Counted from the stretch's first letter, positions 40,946-54,879 are shown. The stretch is 64,000 nt of DNA from Hypericum androsaemum (GCA_963995505.1 OZ023198.1:6906558-6970557); one strand, 5' to 3'. The notes: generated by a model not told the origin, from the sequence alone. A program made the numbers and translations.

Positions 40946-43900
40946 TGTTGCAAGTACCACTATGGTAGAAAAGATGGGGTTGATCACAAAGAAACACTAA
41001 CCTTACAAGCTACAGTGGTTGAATGATAGTGGAGAAGTACGCGTGGAAGGGCAAGTGCTAGTGACATTTCGAATTGGAAAATATGAAGATGAAGTGCTGT
41101 GATGTGGTGCCAATGCAAGCTGGTCACCTACTACTCGGAAGGCCATGGTAATTTGATAGGAAGGTTAAGCATGATGGCTACACCAACAAGTACTCGTTCA
41201 CACTCAATCGACGAGTAATCACATTAGCACCCTTAACACCGTCACAAGTTTGTGAAGATCAATTGAAGTTACAAAAAGAGAATGATGAAAAAAAGAAGAG
41301 TGACCAAAAGAAAAAAATTGAGCGGAGAGAAGAAGCCGAAAAAAAGAAAGGAAAAATGGCCAATGAAGAGAAAGAGCTTGAGAGAGCAAAAGAAGTCGGA
41401 AAAACAGAAATTAAAACGGCCAATGAGAGAAAAACCGAGGGGTGGAAAAGGAGTTTTTATGTGGGAGCAAGTGATATCAAGCAAGCATGTTTTGACAAAA
41501 GGCCAATGATCGTACTTATGTACAAGGAGGCATTTTTAAACACTAACGAACTTGAACCACACTTGCCTAGTATGGTTGTTTCCCTTTTGCAGGACTACGA
41601 GGATGTATTCCCGAACGAGCTACCATCAGGGTTACCACCTATCCGAGGGATTGAGCACCAAATTGACTTAGTTCTGGGAGCTGCCATACCTAATCGTCCC
41701 GCATATAGGAGCAATCCGGGGGAAACAAAAGAACTTGAGCGACAAGTCAACGAGCTATTAGAGAAAGGGTACGTGAGAGAGAGCATGAGTCCTTGTGCCG
41801 TGCCAGTCCTACTCGTGCCTAAGAAGGATGAATCATGGAGGATGTGTGTTGTTTGTCGAGCAGTCAACAACATAACGGTAAAATATCGTCACCCTATTCC
41901 TCGATTAGATGACATGTTAGATGAGCTGCATGGATCGAGCATGTTTTCTAAAATTGACTTGAAGAGTGGTTATCATCAAATTAGAATGAAAGAAGGAGAT
42001 GAGTGGAAGACAGCCTTTAAAACGAAATATGGATTATATGAATGGATGGTCATGCCATTCGGTTTGTCTAATGCTCCTAGCACATTTATGCGACTCATGA
42101 ATCATGTTTTACGTCCATTTATTGGCAAATTTGTAGTCGTTTATTTTGATGATATACTTGTTTATAGCAAGAGCATGGAGGATCACATGGAACATTTGAA
42201 ATCTGTTCTAAATGCACTTAGAAAGGATCAATTGTTTGCTAACTTGAAGAAGTGCACCTTTTGCACAGATAAGCTTGTCTTCTTGGGTTTTGTTGTTAGT
42301 GCTAAAGGAATACAGGTCGATGAAGAAAAGATACGTGCAATTCGAGAGTGGCCAAGTCCCACGAGCGTGGCTAAAGTCCGAAGTTTCCATGGACTAGCTA
42401 GTTTCTACAGAAGATTTGTGAAAGATTTTAGTAGCTTAGCCGCACCACTTACTGAGGTGATCAAGAAGAATGTTGGATTTAGCTGGGGTGAAGCTCAAGA
42501 GAAGGCATTTCAGCTCATCAAGGAGAAGTTGACAAATGCACCTTTATTATCATTACCTAACTTTTCTATGGCGTTTGAGGTTGAGTGTGATGCTTCAGGT
42601 GTTGGAATAGGCGCCGTGCTCATGCAAGAAGGACGACCAATTGCCTACTTTAGCGAAAAGCTAAGCGGAGCAGCCTTGAATTACACAACTTACGACAAGG
42701 AGTTGTATGCATTGGTTCGGACATTGGAGACATGGCAACATTACTTATGGCCCAAGGAATTTGTGATTCATACTGACCATGAATCTTTGAAGCATTTAAA
42801 CGGTCAACACAAGCTGAATAAAAGGCATGCACGTTGGGTTGCATTTATTGAGACGTATCCTTATGTCATATGCTACAAGCAAGGTAAGGAAAACGTAGTA
42901 GCCGATGCACTGTCACGAAGGTATGTTTTGATTTCAACTCTTGATGCAAAATTACTTGGTTTTGAACGCATTAAAGAGTTATACGCTGATGATACTGACT
43001 TTGGTGATGTGTTTCGTGGAACCGAGAGGAGTGCGTCTGGTAAGTTCTTTCGGAATGAAGGGTATCTATTTCGTGAGAATAAGCTTTGTGTGCCTAATTG
43101 TTCCATACGAGAATTGTTGATACTGCACACGGAGGCAGATTGATGGGACATTTTGGAATAGCAAAGACTTTAGCAATTTTACACGAGCACTTCCACTGGC
43201 CGCACATGAAGTGCGACGTTGAGAGAGTTTGTGGACATTGCATCACTTGCAAGCAAGCTAAGTCTAAGGTAAAACCCCACGGTTTGTACAGTCCCCTACC
43301 TATACCTACTGAGCCTTGGATTGATATTTCTATGGACTTTGTGTTAGGACTTCCTAGGACTAAACGTGGTAGAGATTCAATTTTTGTCGTGGTGGATAGG
43401 TTTTCTAAGATGGCGCATTTTATTCCATGTCATAAAACTGATGATGCCTCACATATTGCTGATTTGTTCTTTCGGGAAGTTGTAAGACTGCATGGCATGC
43501 CTAGAACAATCATTTCAGATAGAGATACTAAGTTCTTAAGCTACTTTTGAAAGACTTTGTGGTGTAAGTTAGGTACCAAGTTATTATTTTCTACTACTTG
43601 TCATCCACAAACTGATGGACAAACAGAAGTTGTGAATAGGACTTTGTCTACACTGTTAAGAGCGCTCATTAAGCATAATATTAAAGCTTGGGAAGATTGT
43701 TTGCCACATGTTAAGTTTGCTTATAATCGATCTGTTCATTCTGCTACTCAATTCTCACCGTTTGAACTTGTGTATGGTTTTAATCCTCTGACCCCACTAG
43801 ATTTATCACCTTTGCCTTCGAATGAGTATGTTAACTTAGATGGCAAGAAGAAGGCTGAATTTGTCAAGCAGCTGCATGAGAAGGCGAGATTGAACATTGA

Positions 43901-44402
43901 GAAACGAATGGAGCACTATGCAAGACTAGCAAATAAAGGGCGACACAAAGTTGTCTTTGAGCCTGGTGATTGGGTTTGGTTGCATATGAGGAAGGCACGG
44001 TTTCCCGCGCAACGGCGTTCAAAGTTACTACCTCGTGGGGATGGTCCCTTCCAAGTTTTAGAACGCATCAATGACAATGCTTATAAGCTTGACCTGCCGG
44101 GTGAGTATAATGTAAGTGCTTCTTTTAATGTTGCTGACTTAAGCCCGTTTGATGTAGGTGAAGATTTGAGGGCAAATCCTTTTCAAGAGGGGGGGAATGA
44201 TGTGAACACGTCCACTATGGAGCTACAAGACCCACAACCAGTTCGAGTTCCACTTGGACCAATCACAAGAGCAAGAGCAAAGACGCTTCAAGCTGAGCTC
44301 AACGGATTAATTCAAGGGATTTGGACTACAACCAGTTCGTGTAAGCCCGTGGACGTCCATGCAAAGCCCATGCACGTGATTGGAGTTGTTTTGGAAGCCT
44401 AA
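40946..44402 (+). pseudogene. R1-3 protease end, RT, RNase H, integrase (broken)
   Basis: Continues the R1-3 polyprotein after R1-4. A TAA at 40998-41000, a 2-bp loss near 41100 and a TAA at 41149-41151 break the protease end. 41263-43143 is open through charged linker, RT (YFDD near 42142) and RNase H. A frameshift near 43135 falls at the start of integrase, TGG to TGA occurs at 43548-43550, and 43557-44402 gives the rest of integrase and the LTR-encoded tail (VIGVVLEA). The conserved RT motif VDCRAVNN reads VVCRAVNN. No function is expected. Confidence 0.9.
44185..44197 (+). promoter_or_regulatory. R1-3 polypurine tract
   Basis: AAGAGGGGGGGAA-type purine run before the LTR start, inside pol codons. 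Confidence 0.7.
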
Positions 44403-44425
44403 AGTAGTAGAACCAAGATTCCTAC
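44198..44425 (+). repeat. R1-3 3' LTR, left fragment (228 bp)
   Basis: Starts TGATGTGAAC and carries the last pol codons. It is cut after CCTAC (44421-44425) by R1-8; the rest must lie beyond the window. Confidence 0.85.
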
Positions 44426-45244
44426 TGATATGAATCTCAGCGGAAAAGACTCACAACTCGAACCGTTTGTTACTTCAGAATGGAACAGATCACAACTCAC
44501 AAAGAACTCACAAGAACTAAGGCGCGAAATTGAACCTTAACCCGCAGCAAGAGCTTCTGAACCTTGACCTAAGGTCGTATCACGCCACGAGCGGGGATGG
44601 ATGATCCACTTGATAAGTGAAAGATAAATTCTAGCCAAGACGACTCACCAGCCTAAGCAAGAACAAACGAGTATCTAAACTCACAATTAGCCAATGCTAA
44701 GTAATTCTCCGAATTGTTATATTTATTGAATGAGGATGCCTCTTTATATAGGCTCCATAAGTCTTACAATTTCCTAAACGAAAACTAACTCCAAATAAGG
44801 AGTTCAAGGCTGGCCAAAACTCTCCTTCCTAATTTAAAGGGATTCTGGCCGAAATATTCAACTAAGTAGGAAAACAATCTAAACATAGATAACTAATAGA
44901 CTATCTAGTAAATATCACGTCCTAAAACATAGTAGATGCAATTCCTAAAATTTAGGGACGCATGTCCAAGATAAGCTTGAAATTCACGTGCGCATGCATC
45001 CAGGAGATTGCGTGCATCTCAAACTTCCCATTTAGCTTCCAAAACGTGCATGGGCCTCCCTTGGACTTCTTGGACGTCCTTGGTCGTCCACGCACTTGCT
45101 TGAGCCCAAACTTCTTGCATTAGTCCATTGAAGTCAGATTGCAACTTCCTAGCTCTTGCTCTTGTCATTGGCCCAATTGGAACTTGAACTTGCTGCGAGT
45201 CTACAAGCTTGATAGTAGGTGAGTCCTTAGGCTTGCTCACATCA
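44426..45244 (-). repeat. R1-8 3' LTR (819 bp)
   Basis: TGATATGAATCTCAGCGG to GCTCACATCA on the + strand; encodes the end of pol up to the stop at 45019. Confidence 0.92.
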
Positions 45245-48200
45245 GTCCCCTCCTCTTGAAAAGGATTTGTCCTCAAATCATCACCTACATCAAACGGACT
45301 CAAGTCAGCCACGTTAAACGAAGCACTTACATTATACTCACCCGGAAGGTCTAGCTTGTAGGCATTATCATTGATGCGTTCTATCACTTGGAATGGACCA
45401 TCTCCTCGTGGTAGCAACTTTGAACGTCTTTGGACAGGAAAATGCTCCTTCCTCATATGTAGCCAAACCCAATCTCCCGGCTCAAAGACAACCTTGTGCC
45501 TTCCTTTGTTTGCTTGCCTCGCATAGTGCTCCGTGCGCTTCTCGATGTTCATTCTTGCTTTCTCATGTAACTGCTTGACAAATTCAGCCTTCTTCTTGCC
45601 ATCTAAGTTAACATGCTCACTCGAAGGTAGAGGTGATAAATCCAATGGAGTCAAAGGATTAAATCCATAAACAAGCTCAAATGGTGAGAATTGAGTTGCA
45701 GAATGGACAGAACGATTATAAGCAAACTCAACATGAGGCAAACATTCTTCCCAAGTCTTAATGTTATGCTTAATGAGTGCTCTCAAAAGTGTAGACAAAG
45801 TCCTATTCACTACTTCAGTTTGACCATCAGTTTGAGGATGACAAGTAGTAGAAAACAACAACTTAGTACCTAACTTGCACCACAAGGTCTTCCAAAAGTA
45901 ACTTAGGAACTTACCATCTCGATCAGAGATAATTGTCCTAGGCATGCCATGCAACCTAACAACCTCTCTAAAGAACAAATCAGCAATGTTTGAAGCATCA
46001 TCAGTCTTATGACATGGAATGAAATGTGCCATCTTAGAAAACCTATCCACTACCAAAAAAATTGAATCTCTTCCACGCTTAGTCCTAGGTAGTCCTAACA
46101 TAAAATCCATAGAGATATCAATCCAAGGCTCACTAGGTGTAGGTAGTGGGGTGTACAAACCATGGGGTTTTACCTTTGACTTGGCTTGCTTGCAAGTGAT
46201 GCAACGACCACAAACTCTCTCAACGTCTCTCTTCATGTGTGGCCAAAAGTAATGATCTTGTAGCATTGCCAAGGTCTTTGCAATTCCAAAATGCCCCATT
46301 AAGCCACCTCCATGTGCCTCCTAAATTAGTAATTCTCGCATCGAACAATTAGGCACACAAAGTTTGTTTTCACAAAATAGGTAACCTTCATTACGAAAGA
46401 ACTTACCAAATGCACTTTTTTCAGTTGATCTAAACAACTCGCTAAAATCAACATCATCAACATACATCTCTTTAATGTGTTCAAAGCCAAGTAGTTTAGC
46501 ATCAAGAGTTGAGATCAAGGCGTACCTTCGTGATAGTGCATCAGCCACTATATTTTTCTTACCTTGCTTGTAGCGAATGACATAAGGAAATGTCTCAATG
46601 AATTCCACCCATCGTGCATGCCTCTTGTTCAGCTTGTGTTGCCCCTTTAAGTGCTTGAGTGACTCATGATCAGTGTGAATCACGAACTCCTTTGGCCACA
46701 AGTAATGCTGCCAGGTCTCCAATGCTCGAACTAGTGCGTACAAATCCTTGTCATAGGTCGGGTAATTCAAGGTTGCACCACTTAGTTTCTCACTAAAGTA
46801 TGCAATGGGTCTTCCCTCTTGCATAAGGACAGCTCCAATTCCTATACCAGAAGCATCACACTCTATTTCAAAAGTCTTAGAGAAATTAGGTAAAGCTAAC
46901 AAGGGTGCATTAGTCAACTTCCCTTTTAGTAGTTGGAAGGCCTTCTCTTGAGCTTCTCCCCAAGTAAAGCCCACATTCTTCTTGATGACTCCAGTTATGG
47001 GTGCGGCTATGCTACTAAAGTCCTTCACAAATCTCCTATAAAAACTAGCTAGTCCATGAAAGCTCCTAACATTAGCAACACTTGTAGGGCTTGGCCATTC
47101 ACGGATAGCTCGGATCTTTTCTTCATCAACCTGTATTCCGTTAGCTCCAACAACAAAACCCAAGAATACAAGCTTATCCGTACAAAAGGTGCACTTCTTC
47201 AAGTTACCAAACAATTGATCTTCTCTAAGTGCATCTAAGACAGATTTCAAATGTTCTAAATGATCCTCCATGCTCTTGCTATAAATGAGTATATCATCAA
47301 AGTAAACAACCAAATGGCATGACCATCCACTCATACAACCCATACTTTGTTTTAAAAGCAGTCTTCCACTCATCTCCTTCTTTCATTCTAATTTGATGAT
47401 AACCACTCTTCAAATCAATCTTAGAAAACATGCAAGAACCATGCAACTCATCTAACATGTCATCTAAACGAGGAATAGGGTGACGATACTTTACCGTTAT
47501 GTTGTTGACTGCTCGGCAATCAACACACATTCTCCATGATCCATCCTTCTTGGGCACAAGTAGGACTAAAACAGCACATGGACTCATGCTCTCTCTCACG
47601 TACCCTTTCTCCAATAGCTCGTTGACTTGCTTCTCAAGCTCCTTTGTTTCTTCAGGATTGCTTCTATATGCGGGACGGTTAGGTATGGCAGCTCCCGGAA
47701 CAAAGTCTATTTGATGTTCAATCCCACGAATAGGTGGCAAACCAGGTGGTAGCTCGTCGGGAAAGACATCCTTGTAGTCCTGCAAAAGAGACACAACCGT
47801 ACTAGGTACATGTGGTTCAAGCTCGTTAGTGTTTAAAAGCGCCTCTCTATACCGAAGTAAGATCATAGGCTTCTTTTCAAAGCATGCTTGCTTAATATCA
47901 CTTGCTCCCACATAGTAACTCTTTTTCCAACTCTCGGTTTTTCTCTCATTGGCCGTTTTAATTTCTGTTTTTCCGGCTTCTTTTGTTTTCTCAATCTTTT
48001 CTTCTCCATTGGCCGTTTTTCTTATCTTTTTTTCGGCTTCTTCTCTCCTCTCAATCTTTTTCTTTTTGTCACGCTCTCTTTGCTCATCACTTTCTTTTTG
48101 CAACTGTCGTTGATCTTTACAAACTTGTGATGGTGACAAGGGTGCCAAGGTGATTACTCTCTTCTTAAGTATAAATGAATATTTGTTGGTGTAGCCATCA

Positions 48201-49732
48201 TGATGCACTTTCCTATCAAACTGCCATGGCCTTCCTAACAATAGATGACCAGCTTGCATTGGTACAACATCACACAACACTTCATCCTCATAGTTGCCAA
48301 TGCGGAATGTTACCAATACTTGCTTCATCACTCGTACTTCTCCACTATCATTCAGCCATTGTAGTTTGTAAGGCTTAGGGTGTTTTCCAGTGAGTAACCC
48401 TAACTTCTCCACCATAGTAGTGCTTGCGACATTAGCACAACTTCCTCCATCTATGATGACACTACACACCTTGTCTTTGACATAGCACCTTGTGTGAAAA
48501 ATATTTTCTCTTTGAGCCACATCATTTTCTTCTTTTACTTGCACATTCAATGCTCTTCTAGACACAAGAGTAAGCCTCTCAGCAGCTTGGTACTCTTCCT
48601 CGGATACGTCCTCCAAAGAAGGCATGCTTTCATGCTCCGAATCCTCTTCTTCGGTTTCAATCTCTCCACTTTCCTTGATCACCATTACTTGCTTGTTAGG
48701 GCATTGACTTGAGATGTGCCCTCTTCCTTGACACTTAAAGCACTTGATGTCACGGTTCCTAGCTGGAGTGACTTCCACTTTCCTTTGAGAATTAGCTTGA
48801 GAACTCTCGGATTTATGCTCTACTTTGGCTGCTTGAGGCTTGTCAAACTTCTTTTGGTAGTTTGGCTTCCAAGTAGAACTCGATGTAGCTCTTGTTCTCC
48901 CCTCTCCTCTCTTGAGTTGCTCCTCAATTTTCGTTGCCATATGCACCATGTCCTCCAACTCCACATAGTGTTGCAACTCAACTTTGTCTTGAATTTTAGG
49001 ATTGAGTCCATTCAAGAATCTTGCCATTGTAACTTCTCTATCTTCATCTATATCAGCTCTTATCATGGCCATCTCCATCTGTTTGAAATACTCCTCCACG
49101 CTCAAATTTCCTTGCCTCATTCCTTGTAACTTCTTATACAGCCCTCTATAGTAATGACTTGGAACAAATCTCTTCCTCATCACCACTTTCATGTCTCCCC
49201 AAGTAGCTATAGGGCGTTCTCCATTTCTCCTCCTGCTTGTCACAAGTTGATCCCACCAAGTTATAGCATAATCAGTGAATTCGGTGATGGCAAGTTTTAC
49301 CTTCTTTGCTTCGGAGCTATTGTGGCAATCAAACACGAACTCAATCTTCTTCTCCCACTCTAAGTACGCCTCCGGGTCAGAACGACCAGCAAAGGAGGGT
49401 ATCTTCAGTTTGATACTCCCTATGTTGTCGTCTCTCTTTTGCCTCGCCTCCCTAGGTGGGCGGTTTGTTCTTGCTCTCCTAAGACTCCTTGTAGAGCCTA
49501 CGCCTTCTTCAGATTCAGAATCAGCTCCGCTCGACTCTCCAATAGGTACTCCTCTCCTACGCCTTTGGAGTTCGCCTCGCGTTTGGGGGTTGTCACGAGA
49601 ATTCTCCACGGCATCCACGCGTAGTTGCAAAGGCTCCATCTGAGCTTGCACCATGTGCTCGAGCTTCCCGGCCAAGGCATCCACTAATAACTTAAGGTCT
49701 ATGCTTCCCATAGTTTGACCTTCATGCGACAT
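45019..49732 (-). pseudogene. R1-8 gag-pol (74-bp deletion, one stop)
   Basis: Starts [10 protein letters not shown] at 49732 with full Gag, CCHC knuckle, protease and charged linker. At about 47308-47314, 74 bp are missing between two ACCA strings, removing the RT segment around [20 protein letters not shown] and shifting the frame. The frame is picked up again through RNase H to a TAG at 46321-46323 (CAG in sister copies) at the start of the integrase. 46299-45019 then reads integrase and tail without a further stop. Confidence 0.92.
45245..45257 (-). promoter_or_regulatory. R1-8 polypurine tract
   Basis: Reverse complement AAGAGGAGGGGAC beside the 3' LTR. Confidence 0.75.
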
Positions 49733-50319
49733 GTTTGCTACAAGAAAAATTGGTTAGTAATAAAAAAAATTATGGCCTCACAAGCTCACTCCCTTACGTG
49801 TATACTCTCAATGTAAGGTGCACTCAAGTTCACTCGTGTTTGCACTCAAGTATTTGGCTTTTCTCTCTAAGGTACTCGCACACTCTTGCCTTTTTCCTCT
49901 CGTGATACTTGTATGTTCTTACTAAAGCTAGAACAGCCTTTGCTTGAGCTTCACGCTTTAACAAACAGAATGTTAAAGTTCCTCTTTTGGCCTTTCTTTG
50001 CTCTTTAGTCTTGCTTGTTCCTTTTCTTGATCAGCTGCTGCGCCTTCTTTAGTTCGCTAGCTTCCTTTTTGATTTTGCTTCCTCTTTAGCTTGCTCGCTG
50101 CCTATTCTACTTTGCTTCCTTTTTTTTTTCACGCACTTTTCTCTCTTTTCTTTCCTTTTCTTTTCTTTTATTTTCTTTTCTGTTTTTGCTTCACTCGTTT
50201 GTTTTCCTCTCTTTTCTCTCGAACAGCGAAGAACCTCACGGATTAGCAAGCAACAAAACGAACCCAAAAAAAAAAAAGAACAAGAATAACAAGGATAATG
50301 AACTAAAGTAACAAGCTAA
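49733..50319 (-). other. R1-8 untranslated leader
   Basis: About 587 bases without a gene: splice-acceptor-like motif upstream of the ATG (49738-49760), conserved stem-loop near 49954-49978, and a purine tract on the minus strand (about 50120-50215). Confidence 0.75.
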
Positions 50320-50331
50320 GCTCTGATACCA
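50320..50331 (-). promoter_or_regulatory. R1-8 primer binding site
   Basis: GCTCTGATACCA on the + strand, two bases from the 5' LTR. Confidence 0.92.
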
Positions 50332-50333
50332 AA

Positions 50334-50871
50334 TGATATGAATCTCCGCGGAAAAGACTCACAACTCGGACCGTTTGTTACTTCAGAATGGAACAGATCA
50401 CAACTCACAAAGAACTCACAAGAACTAAGGCGCGAAATTGCAACTTAACCCGCAGCAAGAGCTTCTGAACCTTGACCTAAGGTCGTATCACGCCACGAGC
50501 GGGGATGGATGATCCGCTTGATAAGTGAAAGATAAATTCTAGCCAAGACGACTCACCAGCCTAAGCAAGAACAAACGAGTATCTAAACTCACAATTAGCC
50601 AATGCTAAGTAATTCTCCGAATTGTTATATTTATTGAATGAGGATGCCTCTTTATATAGGCTCCATAAGTCTTACAATTTCCTAAACGAAAACTAACTCC
50701 AAATAAGGAGTTCAAGGCTGGCCAAAACTCTCCTTCCTAATTTAAAGGGATTCTGGCCGTATTATTCAACTAAGTAGGAAAACAATCTAAACATAGATAA
50801 CTAATAGACTATCTAGTAAATATCACGTCCTAAAACATAGTAGATGCAATTCCTAAAATTTAGGGACGCAT
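50334..50871 (-). repeat. R1-8 5' LTR, first part (538 bp)
   Basis: U5 side of the LTR, cut by R2-2 after CGCAT (50867-50871). Continues at 63841. Confidence 0.92.
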
Positions 50872-51322
50872 TGACGTAGGACGTCCTAGTTTCTCATCAA
50901 TCCTGATCAAAGCTGTATGAACTAGTGTTAATTACTTGTGTTTAATTTGCGAATGTAATAAGGCTAGCGAAAGTCATTATTAGGCGGTTAAAGTTGATGG
51001 AACGGCTGGCTGAAAGGTGAGAAGGTGCGTGGTTAATATTGCCTTAATGCCGCCTGAAATCACGCCCCTATTTGTACTCGCTTGGAAGGAAATAAACGGA
51101 CAGACGAAGAGAAGATTTGAATCCAACAAAACTAACCGTGCTCTCCTATTTTGCATGGTTTTGCAAATGTATTGAAAGATTGGCCCTCTTATTGGCTGTT
51201 TCCTTCGGAAAACACACCTTTGCTTGATTCGGAAGGATCAAAGCCAAAGGATTAAACTGTTCGTTGCACGATTGGTCGTTCAATCCAACTCGTTTATCAC
51301 TTCCTTTCGTTGTGCTACGTCA
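50872..51322 (+). repeat. R2-2 5' LTR (451 bp)
   Basis: TGACGTAGGACGTCC to GCTACGTCA. Confidence 0.93.
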
Positions 51323-51324
51323 AG

Positions 51325-51336
51325 TGGTATCAGAGC
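51325..51336 (+). promoter_or_regulatory. R2-2 primer binding site
   Basis: TGGTATCAGAGC two bases after the LTR. A 161-base leader without other features follows to the gag ATG at 51498. Confidence 0.92.
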
Positions 51337-51497
51337 CTGAATACGATCAGGTCAATTCCCATATTGATCAAGAGTGAACGCTATCACCTAGTGAGTGTGA
51401 GAGAGCCCTATCTACGAGCCGATCCACAAGACTTTGTGATCTCCTGATCCAAGTCTCATTTTTTTACCCACCTAACACCACCAAAAGCCGATGCACT

Positions 51498-54400
51498 ATG
51501 GCCGATCCTAATGACACTCCAAGACCCGACATGAATCAAAGGTTTGCCAACATTGAGGCATCGATCCAAGCCATCCTCACTCAGCTCAACAATCTTGTCG
51601 TGCAACCGCCACCCGTAGGGCAACCCCCTCCAGCTGTGGTGCGTAATGATCAAAGAGAGGAAGAGGAGGATGAAGATTCTGATGCTACCCTCTATGTGAG
51701 AAGGGGAGGACGTGGCATGAGAGGCCGCGGACGTGTAGATGGAGGACGTGGTGAGGGAGGCCGAGGTGCACGGAGGGACGTCTATAGAGGGGAAGATCGT
51801 GGAAATGATTATGCAAGAAGAGTGGATCGACCTTTCAAGATGAACATAGAAAAATTCTATGGAGATGTGGATGTAGAGGGATTTCTCAACTGGTTGGACT
51901 CGGTGGAAAAATATTTCGATTGCATGGAACTCACGGAAGAGCAGAAGGTGAGCTACGTAGCCTTCAAGCTTGAGTCGGAGCTGCCGTGTGGTGGAGGAAG
52001 GAACAAGAGTCTCGTAGGAGGAGAGGAGATCGACCAATTCGTGATTGGCCAACTATGGAGCAAGCCCTACGTGAGAGATTTCTTCCTGTGGATTATCATC
52101 AAACCTTGTATTCGCAATTCTTGACTTGCACTCAAGGTAACCGATCCATAGACGAGTATACGTCTGAATTTATAAGGTTAGCGTCTCGTAATGACGTGGA
52201 GGAGAATGAGGACCAGATGATAGCCCGTTTTGTTGAGGGCCTTCATTATGAAATCAAGAGTAGGATGGAGTTTGATACGTTCTTGTTTTTCAACGATTCC
52301 TGTGCAAAGGCGAGAAAAATAGGGGCTGCCTTGAAGAGAAAGAAAGCACCCTCTATCCATTTTTCAGGACCTGGTCAGGCTTCCACCTATTCAAGGGGAG
52401 GTGTGGAAAGGAGCACACCCCAAGCTTCCGAGCCTAAACCCCCTCCAAGCAAGCCTGCCCCTGTGATTGCACAAAGAAAGGGAAAAGAGGTCACCACAAC
52501 CTCATCAATCCGATGTTTCAAATGCAATGAAATGGGCCACAAGTCTAGTGACTGCCCTAAACGCAAGTTTACACAACTTTGCGAGAAGGAAGATTCGGAT
52601 GAGGAGGAGGAAGGGGCGTATTTGTGTGCACCCGTGGACAAGGGTGATGAAGAGGAGGAGACCTCTGAAGGAGAAGAGTATTGCGGGGTCATACAGAAGG
52701 TAGCATTGACCGCAACCAAGAGAGATGACTCCCAACGCAATAACTTGTTTCGCACGAGTTGTCATGTTGGGAAAGTTGTGTGCGAAGTGATAATTGATGG
52801 AGGCAGCCAGGAGAACTTTGTGAGTAGCAAGACAGTGGAGAAGCTTGGCTTGAAAACCATGCCTCACCCCACTCCATACTCCATTGGATGGGTTAGATCC
52901 GGGGGTGGAATCAAGGTTAATTCAAGGTGCACCATTCCTATCACAATTGGCAAGTATTCGGACTTAGTCGAATGTGATGTCCTTGAAATGGATGCGTGCA
53001 ACATCCTTCTTGGACGACCGTGGGAATTTGACAACAAGGTTGTGCACCGCAGAGAGGAGAACACGTACGAGTTAAAGAAAGGAGGCGAGAAGTTCACGTT
53101 ATTGCCGAAGAAGCCAAAGTACGTGAAGAGTGCCAAGCAACTTATTTCGATGGTGACCTCCTCTCGTGTTCTCACGAGTTGTTTCCAAGAGGCGGGTTTC
53201 CTCCATATGCTCGTGATGACAAGTTCACAAGAACCAGGAGAGAAAGACAGCGAGCTGATTCCGGACGTGGTCTTGAAGTTATTTAACGAATTCCCTGAGC
53301 TGATCGATGAAGAGTTGCAAAAAGGGGTGCCTCCCTTGCGAGATATCCAACATCGGATTGATCTCATCCCTGGTGCAACACTTCCGAACCTTCCTCATTA
53401 TAGAATGAGTCCGAAGGAGAACCAGATCTTGAGGGAACAAGTTCAAGAGCTTCTTGACAAAGGACAAGTGCAAGAAAGCTTGAGTCCTTGTGGAGTGCCT
53501 GCATTGCTTGTGCCAAAGAAAGATGGTACGTGGAGAATGTGCGTAGATAGTCGCACCATCAACAAGATCACAATTGGATATCGTTTTCCAATCCCGCGCC
53601 TTGATGACATGCTGGACAACATAAGTGGTGCATCCATTTTCTCCAAGATTGATTTAAGAAGTGGATACCATCAAATTAGAATTTGTCCCGGAGATGAATG
53701 GAAGACCGCCTTCAAGACACGTGATGGACTCTATGAGTGGCTTGTAATGCCATTCGGATTGACAAACGCGCCCAGTACCTTCATGCGTCTTATGCATCAA
53801 GTCTTTAAACCCTTCCTTGACAAGTCAGTGGAGGTGTATTTTGATGACATTCTGGTTTACAGTCAATCCGAGGATGAACATCTTAAGCATTTGAAGGAGG
53901 TGTTCACGGCTCTGAGAGACAATCAACTCTTTGTTAACCTGAAGAAATGTAGCTTTTGGAAGGACAAGCTACTTTTCTTAGGGTTTGTGGTTGGAAAGGA
54001 GGGAATTAACGTGGATGAAGCCAAGATTGATGCTATTAGATCGTGGCCTGCCCCTCAGAATGTGAGTCAAACGAGGAGCTTCCTTGGTTTGGCAAGCTTC
54101 TATAGAAGATTTATTCGGGACTTCAGCTTGTTTGCAGCTCCTTTGACTTCCTTGCTCAAGAAACAAACCCCTTTCGTGTGGAGCACCGAAGCCGAGCAAG
54201 CTTTCCAAGTTCTTAAAAACAAGCTGAGTAGTGCACCCGTGCTAGCCCTCCCTGATTTCGCCAAATTGTTCGAAGTGGAGGTGGATGCATCCGGACTTGG
54301 AATTGGAGCCGTGCTTTCTCAAGAGAAGAAGCCCATTGCATACTTCAGTGAGAAGCTCAGTGAGGCAAGGCTGAAGTGGACCACGTACGAGAAAGAGTTT

Positions 54401-54879
54401 TATGCGGTTTTTCGGGCACTCAAGACATGGGAACATTACTTGGTTGGTAAGGAGTTTGTATTATTCACTGATCATAAGGCATTGAAATTTTTGCATGATC
54501 AATCTAAGCTGAGTAATCCCATGCATGCACGTTGGTGTACATATTTGCAAAAATTCCCTTTCAAGATTTCACATAAGAGTGGAGCTCAGAACGTGGTAGC
54601 CGATGCATTGAGTAGGAGGATGGCCTTACTTACTGAGTTGCGTGGAGTTATAACTTCTTTTGATTGCCTACGCGAATTGTATGATGGTGATGAAGACCTT
54701 GGTGAAATCTGGCTTAAATGCAAGAATGGAAAGGGTGTGGATGATTATTTCTTGCAGGATGGATTTTTGATGAAGGAAAACCAGTTGTGTATCCCAAAGA
54801 CCTCCTTGCGAGATCAACTCATGTGGGAGATGCATGGAGGTGGCCTCTCGGCACATTTTGGACGTGACAAGACTCTTGC
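51498..54879 (+). pseudogene. R2-2 gag, protease, RT, RNase H and start of integrase
   Basis: Starts MADPNDTPRPDM with the same Arg/Gly-rich segment as R2-1. One base is missing near 51975 (TCGG where R2-1 has TCCGG), shifting the frame. The second frame is then open to 54879. It holds the CCHC knuckle (CFKCNEMGHKSSDC from 52514), protease Asp codon 52796-52798 (IIDGGSQEN), RT YFDD at 53837-53848, RNase H (VDASGLGIGAVLSQ, later TDHKALK and VVADALSRR), and integrase up to HGGGLSAHFGRDKTLA, where R1-9 interrupts. Apart from the frameshift the sequence looks sound, so it is the best view of R2 pol. Confidence 0.93.

Larger units (their letters stand above)
11503..44425 (+). mobile_element. R1-3: old R1 element, split by R1-4, right end cut by R1-8
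   Basis: Two arms belong together: 11503-12380 (gag to protease) and 40946-44425 (protease to 3' LTR). The join is shown by the GCTAA target duplication around R1-4 (12376-12380 and 40941-40945) and by protein continuity across the protease. Sequence left of gag codon about 140 is absent, because the copy starts abruptly at the 3' LTR of R1-2. R1-8 inserted into its 3' LTR after 44425. Many stops and indels show that it is the oldest layer. Confidence 0.85.
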
